From assembly GCA_019188255.1 (NCBI GenBank), contig JAETXT010000002.1, forward strand, positions 6,014,001 to 6,078,000: a DNA stretch of 64,000 nucleotides. Direction: 5' to 3'. Below, piece after piece: positions 57,620-64,000 of the stretch. This stretch comes from Verticillium longisporum (taxonomy: Eukaryota; Ascomycota; Sordariomycetes; Glomerellales; Plectosphaerellaceae). Position 1 is the first letter of the stretch. The number at the start of each line of letters is the position of its first letter. Both the position numbers and the translations under genes were made by a program. The notes under the pieces were generated by a model that did no database searches, was not told where the DNA came from, and saw only the letters and a program-made list of their open reading frames with translations.

Positions 57620-58863
57620 ATGGGTATCAAGAACCTTTTCCAAATCCTCAAGGAGGAGGCTCCCGACGCGATCAAGGAGGGCGAGATCAAAAACCAGTTC
57701 GGACGAAAGGTGGCCATTGATGCGTCCATGTCGATCTACTCCTTCCTCATCGCAGTTCGGTCGGACGGCCAGCAACTGATGAACGAATCAGGCGAGACGA
57801 CCTCGCACCTCATGGGCATGTTCTATCGCACACTGCGCATGGTCGACAATGGAATCAAGCCTCTCTACGTCTTCGACGGCGCGCCACCCAAACTCAAGTC
57901 GGGTGAGCTCGCTAAGCGATTCCAGCGCAAACAAGAAGCCAAGGAGGGGCTCGAGGAAGCCAAGGAGACGGGCACAGCAGAGGACATTGAAAAGTTTTCG
58001 CGACGGACGGTGCGCGTGACACGCGAGCACAACGCGGAATGCCAGAAACTGCTGAAGCTGATGGGCGTGCCGTTCATCATTGCGCCCACGGAGGCCGAGG
58101 CTCAATGCGCCGTCCTGGCCAAGGGCGGCAAGGTGTACGCTGCCGCGAGCGAGGACATGGACACGCTGACATTTGAGACGCCCATCCTGCTGCGCCATCT
58201 GACATACAGCGAGCAGCGCAAGGAGCCGATTCAGGAGATCCATCTCGACAAGGTCATGGAAGGGCTCGGCATGGAGCGCAACCAGGTACATTGTTCTCCT
58301 CGGGGATATGGCCCAAGTTTTGTACTCTGCTGACGTGTGGATAGTTTGTTGACCTCTGCATTCTTCTGGGCTGCGATTACCTCGATCCGGTGCCCAAAGT
58401 CGGCCCCAGCACGGCGCTCAAGCTGATCCGCGAGCACAAGACACTCGAAGGGGTGGTGGACTACATCAAGAACGATCCCAAGAGCAAGTACACGCTGCCG
58501 GAGGACTGGCCATTCGCAGACGCGCGCGAGCTGTTTCTCAACCCAGACGTGCGGCCGGCAGACCACGCCGACTGCGACTTCAAGTGGGAGAAGCCGGACA
58601 TTGAGGGCCTTGTGACGTTCCTTGTGACGGAGAAGGGTTTCTCGGAGGACCGCGTGCGCAGCGCAGGGGCGCGGCTGGAGAAGAACATGAAGGGTTCACA
58701 ACAGAGCAGACTTGATGGGTTCTTCAAGATGATGCCCAAGACGGACGAGGAGAAGCAGGCGCACAAACGCAAGCTGGACGAGAAGAACGAAGAGAAGAAG
58801 AAAAAGGCCAAGCTGGACAAGAAGGAAAAGGCACAGGCCAAGGCCAAGCCGAGAGGCGCCTAG
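57620..58863 (+). CDS. FEN1: Flap endonuclease 1
   Basis: Structure-specific 5' nuclease that removes flaps during Okazaki-fragment maturation and long-patch base-excision repair (Rad27 in budding yeast). Two exons, 57620-58285 and 58345-58863 (394 aa). The 59-nt intron has GTACAT, a GCTGACG branch and GATAG. The N-terminus [20 protein letters not shown] has the obligatory Gly2. Metal-binding acidic residues are in [49 protein letters not shown] and [12 protein letters not shown], then [20 protein letters not shown] (the helix-hairpin-helix start). The PCNA-binding box QSRLDGFF lies near residue 342, followed by a Lys-rich tail. All expected catalytic residues are present and length is normal, so it should be functional. 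It is nuclear and single-copy in most fungi. Confidence 0.97.
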
Positions 58864-59894
58864 GGGCAACGAGGAGCTATCAGCACGTGGGGGAGTTTTC
58901 TTATTCTATGTATCAAGGTGCAAGGGGTTTGCTTCGGTAGTCAGGGTGTACGGCGTTTCTGGGGTAGACACTGTCTGCCCAATCTGGGAAGGGGCAGGTG
59001 AAAGAAAGTACGACGAACATGCTGAAGGGACGGTGCTGCGGTTAGGTCGGATGCGCACATTTCATGGTGTCGAACAAGTGGACGCGAATTGGTAGTATTT
59101 GCAATCATGATTTCAATTTTTCGCTGCAACACCCCCCATTTTCACGCATCTGCCGTGGTGCAACCTTGATGCAACTCGACACAGCTCCAGACTTGTCTAG
59201 GCTCTTTTAGGCAATCAATCACTAGCTCCAAGCAGATGGCCGCAGCGTATCGTGGAGTGGAGGAACAGAGGAACAGAGGAACGAGGCTCGGTTCAGTTCA
59301 GCGGTGTCGAGCCCTTACGAACGTCGGCCAGTCCATTGGTTAGTGAAGGGGCAGGCCTGGCAGAGGGGCTGTTCTCTCCGCTCCCCACATCATCATTCCC
59401 CCCCAGACTGCCCCAAGATGCATCAGCCGAGGTCTCCCATCATCTGGCTGCTGCCTATCCATCCATCGCCCCCCACCAAAAGTCAATGACATCAAACCAG
59501 CTGGAATCACATGCCGTTCGTCGATGGACCTTTTCTGCGACCACATGACACGCGGAACATTGCCCCAGAAGGAGGAATTTCCCCACACGATGCTACACAA
59601 TGGGGCCTGCATTGGGCCCTGACATGGGGCGACATGGAGGAGAAGCCGCAAGCATTGGTTCAACTGGGTGAATAGAGGCCCGTTTCCGCAATGGCCCAAA
59701 GGCCTGGCATGTGATTGTCTGACTCTCTGACCGTCCGACCCTCAGTTTCCGGCCGTCCCTTAAGTTTGGCAGCTTCTTTCTCTCTTTTTTGCAACCGGAC
59801 GCACTTCTCTTCCCTCCATCCGTCCACGCATTTCCTTCGAGTGGTCTCTTCCTTAGCCCTCCTCTTCAGACGACCAAATCTCACCACAGTCGCC
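58864..59894. other. Intergenic upstream of the b5-acyl-CoA dehydrogenase
   Basis: No gene seen. The last 150 bases are pyrimidine-rich (TTTCTCTCTTTTTTG, CTTCCTTAGCCCTCCTCTTC), typical of a strong ascomycete promoter and leader. Short GAGGAACA repeats occur at about 59260-59282. Confidence 0.5.
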
Positions 59895-61678
59895 ATGTCC
59901 AAGACCTTCTCCACAAGCGACGTCGCGTCGCACAACAAGCCTGACGACCTCTACATCATTGTCGACGGCGACGTCTACGACCTGACCAAGTTCCAGGATG
60001 ACCACCCCGGCGGCAAGAAGATCATCCAGCGCGTCGCCGGCAAGGATGCCTCGAAGCAGTTCTGGAAGTACCACAACGAGGGCATCCTGAAGAAGTACCA
60101 GGCCAAGCTGCAGGTCGGCTCCCTCGACTCCAAGCCCAAGCCCGTCGAGCCGGCCCCCGTCGCCGCCGCGCCCCAGCCCACCAAGGCCGTCGTCAAGAAG
60201 GCCGCGCAGGAGGCTGCGCCGGTCGATGAGTCGGAGCCCTTCGACCCCTATGGCAGCCTCATTCCGTTTGCCGACCCCAGTTGGTACCAGTCTGTATGTT
60301 TTCCTCTCTCCTCTCCCTTCCTGTTCTTCGCTCCCCGATCGATCCTAGCTCGTCACGATTCATGCTTTGCTGACGCAACGGTCGCAGTTCCACTCTCCCT
60401 ACTACAACGAGACGCACGTCGCGCTGCGCAACGAGGTGCGCAAGTGGGTGGACGAGGAGATTGAGCCCTTCGTCAGCGAGTGGGACGAGGCCAAGCTCGT
60501 TGACCCCAAAATCTACAAGGCCATGGGCCAGCGCGGCTACCTCGCCGGCCTCCTCGGCATGCACTACCAGACCCAGTACAGCCCCAAGACGGTCGACGCC
60601 GTGCCGCCCGAGAAGTGGGATCTCTTCCACGAGCTCATTCTGACCGACGAGCTGTCGCGCCCCGGCTCTGGTGGTTTCGTCTGGAACATCATCGGCGGCT
60701 TCGGCATCGGCTGCCCGCCGCTGGTCAAGTTTGGACAGAAGGCTCTCGTGGACCGCATCCTGCCCGGCATCCTCGCCGGTGACGAACGCATCTGCCTGGC
60801 CATCACGGAGCCCGACGCCGGCTCGGACGTTGCCAACCTCTCGTGCGAGGCCAAGCTGACGGAGGATGGCAAGCACTTTATCGTCAACGGCGAGAAGAAG
60901 TGGATCACCAACGGAAAGTGGGCCCGCTATTTCACCACTGCGGTACGTACCGGCGAGCCCGGCATGAACGGCGTCAGCTTGCTGCTCATCGAGCGTGACT
61001 TCCCCGGCGTCACGACGCGTCAGATGGACTGCCAGGGCGTGTGGTCGAGCGGCACGACGTACATCACGTTCGAGGACGTCAAGGTGCCGGTCGAGAACCT
61101 GCTGGGCAAGAAGAACAGGGGCTTCCGAGGTATGTGTGCCCCCCTTGGATCGCAAGATAGATGAGATGACCTGACACGGCGCAGCCATCATGACCAACTT
61201 CAACCACGAGCGCATCGGCATCATCATCCAGTGCCTGCGCTTCTCCCGCGTCTGCTACTCCGAGTCGGTCTCGTACGCCTCGAAGCGCCGCACCTTTGGC
61301 AAGAAGCTCATCGAGCACCCCGTCATCCGCCTCAAGCTCGCCCACATGGCGCGCCAGATTGAGGCCTCGTACAACTGGCTCGAGAACCTCATGTTCCAGT
61401 GCCAGAAGATGGGCGAGACCGAGGCCATGCTCAAGCTCGGTGGCGCCATTGCCGGCCTCAAGGCTCAGTCCACCGTCACCTTTGAGTTCTGCGCCCGTGA
61501 GGCGAGCCAGATCTTTGGCGGCCTCAGCTACTCCCGTGGCGGCCAGGGCGGCAAGGTCGAGAGGCTCTACAGGGATGTGCGTGCCTATGCCATCCCTGGC
61601 GGTAGCGAGGAGATCATGCTCGACCTGAGCATCAGGCAGAGCATGCGCGTCAACAAGGCGTTGGGGATGAAGCTGTAG
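59895..61678 (+). CDS. Cytochrome b5-acyl-CoA dehydrogenase fusion
   Basis: Fungal fusion enzyme of 544 aa. Three exons: 59895-60293, 60388-61129 and 61185-61678. Residues about 5-78 are a cytochrome b5 domain with the heme motif FQDDHPGGKKII and the second His in FWKYHNEGIL. A Pro/Ala/Lys linker follows. The rest is an FAD-dependent acyl-CoA dehydrogenase: ICLAITEPDAGSDVANLSC (flavin loop), GEKKWITNGKWARYF, FNHERIGIIIQCLRFSRVC, SKRRTFGKKLIEHPVIRLKL and late REASQIFGGLSYSRGGQGGK, RDVRAYAIPGGSEEIML, the last giving the end-of-domain helix. The introns restore WYQS-FHSPYYNE and RGFR-AIMTNFNHER. The b5 domain could accept electrons from the flavin in place of ETF; this is inferred. No clear peroxisomal SKL ending is present (it ends LGMKL), and there is no obvious mitochondrial presequence. 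Confidence 0.93.
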
Positions 61679-63016
61679 ATTGGGAGTGAAGCTGCAGGCT
61701 AGGTGAAGCTGCAGGCTAGGTGAAGCTGCAAGCTAGGGGAAGAAGTGGTGTATGAGCAGCATGTCATGTCTTTGTCATTTTTTTTACTTAGCCTGTTTTC
61801 TTTTGGTCGGCGCTAGGCACGGTTGCATCAAGCTGCCCTTGATACCTCTCGATTCGAAAATGAAGAAGACGAGACGAAATTTTCTGCATCTACTTCACCG
61901 TTGCCACGGAAGGATGACTGCTGCCGTGTCCAGGATGACAAGCTTTGCTGCTGGTATTGGTCTGTTCCGGGTCTTGCTCTGCGGATCACCTGCCCGAAAC
62001 GACGAGAAACCCAGTGCTAGAGGCAGGATTTCGAAGCTTTCGTGCTCTCCACTCCCCCCTGTTCATCCCAAGCTCGCCTTGACAAGCTGTCATGGTGGGA
62101 AAAATCCTGCCAGTTTCCATCGAGCAGCCTTCAAGCCTAGCACCTCCGACAAGATGGATGGGCGGCACAAACTCTAAAAAGCCAGCCGGCCTGGCGCCAA
62201 GTCTCGTATTGCTGCCGTGTGGATTGTCGAATCGGTGAAATGGCCTTCCGCTTGTCCTAATGCAGCCGGCGCCCGGCTCCGCTCCCCACGCCGAATCTGC
62301 AGGTCCCGCTGGCCCCGCAACCGTTCCCGGCGAAACGACTTGTCCCCGTCCGGACCATCGGATGGGGGGAACACGGGAAATAAACCTAACCGGCACAACT
62401 CGCATGCTGGTGTCTCAGGAACAAGCCCCCCCCACCCGCCTTGCCAGGAGCGACTACCGCTGCTGCTGCTGTTCCCGGCCATCCGCAAATCAGCAAACCT
62501 GCATGATGCCATCGTGGGTCGATCTGCCGATTCAGCCCTGAACCGATCGTAGGTTGTATTTTCCCCGGCGCGGCTGAGTCGCGCGAGCTGTGAATGCGGG
62601 CTTTCTTTTCATCTTTTGGTCCACCCTTTTCGCTGACGGCATCTCGCCTTGCGATCAGGATCCCATTCGGCGCCGGGCTGCCTTCATAGGCCAACCAGTC
62701 TGTTTCCCCCTCCGCCCAACAAGCGCATAGTCATGGATGGTGTGTGAACGAAAGCGGCCGGTAAGCCATCACCAGCGGTTCCCTACGTTGGGATGAAGAT
62801 CTCTACCGCGGTCCCTCGAGTACAAAAGAAGGCCAGCGTCGTCGGCATCCAGAGGCTTTCTTCCTTTCTCTCAGCATTCCAACGCAACATCAGCTTCCAC
62901 ACTCTCGCTTGTATCCGCTGCTCGTCCCGCGTCTACCTTCCCCCCCCCCCCCTGACACTCGCTTCTCTCGCCTTACGAGATATCCACTTTCGTTCCTCCA
63001 CAAGACCTCAGCTACA
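61679..63016. other. Intergenic between the dehydrogenase and the mucin-like gene
   Basis: No gene seen. Contains the 17-bp repeat at 61687 and, in the leader of the next gene, a run of 13 C at 62940-62952. Confidence 0.5.
61687..61737. repeat. 17-bp tandem repeat, three copies
   Basis: TGAAGCTGCAGGCTAGG is repeated three times directly after the dehydrogenase stop; the third copy has one change (CAAGC). It lies in the probable 3' UTR. Confidence 0.9.
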
Positions 63017-64000
63017 ATGCATTCTTCGGCTCTTCTCCGCCTCGTCGTCGGCAGCTCGGCCCTCATTGTTGGTGTCCAGGCCCAGCAGTCGTCTGAGCTG
63101 CCCATCCCCTCGAGCGTGGCGCCCTCGAGCGTTGCGCCCTCGAGCGTTGCGCCCTCGAGCGTTGCGCCTTCGAGTGCTGCGCCTTCGAGCGCCGCCCCCT
63201 CGAGCGCCGCTCCTTCGTCGGAGCCCGCGTCCTCGGAGCCCGCCTCGTCCTCTCTCGCGGCTTCTGCCACCGCCACCGTCACTGACACCGTCACTGACAC
63301 TGTCTACCCCACGCCTACCAGCTTCCACTGTAAGTCGCCGTCCATTCTTCTTCGGTCACCCGAAACGCGGTGCTAACATGAACCAGATGAGCCCACCTAC
63401 CACCGTATGTGCACCTTTGGGAGCTCTCCGCCCCTGTTCCGCCCAGATTGCGTGATTTTAACGTGAAAGCAGCCGGCCCCAAGCCCACCCTGACCCATCA
63501 CTACACCATTGACAAGTGTCAGAAGTACCACGGCAAGGACTGCTACCCCGGCCAGGTGTACACCAAGCACTACGAGGCCAAGCCCTGGTACTACGAGGAG
63601 TGCACGACCTACGTCAGGTACGTGCACGGCGACGCCACGACCTGCACCGACACGTACACGCGCACGAGCTGGTACGACCAGGAGAAGCCGACGACCAAGC
63701 AGTACGAGCACAAGCAGACGTACTACGAGACGCACGGCGCCGCCACCGTCACCCTAACCAAGGCCGTGCCGACGCAGACCCTCGTGCCCATCTACCCGAC
63801 CCCGGTCGTGCCCGTCAAGCCCGAGCCCGTCCCCGTCAACCCCCCCGTCAACCCCCCCGTCACCGTCATCCCCCACCCCGAGCCCGGCAAGACCGTCACC
63901 GGCGACGTGCCCGTCAACCCCCCCGTCACCGTCATCCCCCACCCCGAGCCCGAGCACACCGTCACCGCCAACAAGCCCGTCCAGCCCCCGTCACCGTTGT
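63017..64000 (+). CDS. Mucin-like secreted wall protein, 3' end outside the window
   Basis: Partial gene. Start ATG 63017 gives the signal peptide MHSSALLRLVVGSSALIVGV. Then comes a Ser/Ala/Pro mucin-like segment with a 5-residue period (four SSVAP, three SSAAP, then SEPAS copies), expected to be heavily O-mannosylated. Two introns follow: 63330-63386 (GTAAGT...ACCAG) and 63405-63472 (GTATGT...AGCAG), leaving an 18-nt exon reading EPTYH. Exon 3 has a Tyr/Cys/Thr-rich domain (TIDKCQKYHGKDCYPGQVYT, YYEECTTYVRYVHG) and then repeats of VPVNPPVTVIPHPEP. Near the right edge (about 63976) the frame shifts: the last repeat has five C where others suggest at least six. Probably a cell-wall or surface protein; no enzyme motif is visible. 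Confidence 0.78.
63114..63245 (+). repeat. Degenerate 15-bp coding repeat (SSVAP/SSAAP)
   Basis: A 15-base unit, about CCCTCGAGCGTTGCG, is repeated about seven times with third-position and Val/Ala changes, then grades into SEPAS units. Such coding minisatellites expand and contract easily and change wall-protein length between strains. Confidence 0.85.

Noticed and set aside
60259..61227. 322-codon minus-strand ORF
   Set aside because: Antisense of the acyl-CoA dehydrogenase exon.

Overview
The window is nuclear DNA of a filamentous ascomycete, probably a sordariomycete. Genes carry short introns (about 50-90 nt) with GTRNGT-like donors, CTRAC-like branch sites and YAG acceptors. Product types are typical of Pezizomycotina: a DUF3425 bZIP factor, RTA1, Hri1, a fungal arylamine N-acetyltransferase, a cytochrome b5-acyl-CoA dehydrogenase fusion and a NACHT-ankyrin NLR. 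No prokaryotic, viral or transposon coding region is visible, and no CRISPR array, rRNA or convincing tRNA was found. All exon structures were worked out by hand; in most genes the summed exons divide by three and the junctions rebuild family motifs.

Layout. 0.5-7.7 kb: three genes on the minus strand (sugar-type MFS transporter, allantoate-permease-type MFS transporter, bZIP regulator), possibly one nutrient-response group. 8.2-11.3 kb: a membrane-anchored sulfatase-fold enzyme with a Pro/His/Gly-rich linker. 15.0-21.5 kb: a double zinc-knuckle protein, a DUF829 hydrolase and a GPI-anchored surface protein, separated by long gene-poor stretches. 26.3-33.3 kb: linker histone H1, a proline-rich protein, Hri1 and an N-acetyltransferase. 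33.8-36.3 kb: a family III CoA-transferase and an RTA1 membrane protein, on the same strand as the N-acetyltransferase; the three could form a detoxification group. 38.2-46.3 kb: a secreted sialidase-fold protein, an unknown 509-aa protein and an Mpv17/PMP22 protein. 46.4-54.8 kb: two small unknown genes and a 1,962-residue NLR. 55.3-63.0 kb: transaldolase, the replication nuclease FEN1 and the b5-acyl-CoA dehydrogenase. A mucin-like secreted protein runs off the right edge.

The most interesting locus is the NLR. An alpha/beta-hydrolase-like N-terminal domain, with Gly where the nucleophile Ser is expected, is joined to a NACHT ATPase, a long array of diverged ankyrin repeats and a C-terminal cysteine cluster. 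A 203-bp almost pure purine tract lies just past its 3' end.

A second pattern is technical or evolutionary. Four otherwise good genes (sulfatase-like, histone H1, proline-rich, RTA1), and probably the edge gene, look as if each lacks one base, often in a homopolymer. The zinc-knuckle gene has one in-frame stop. Consensus indel errors are the simplest explanation and should be excluded before any is called a pseudogene.
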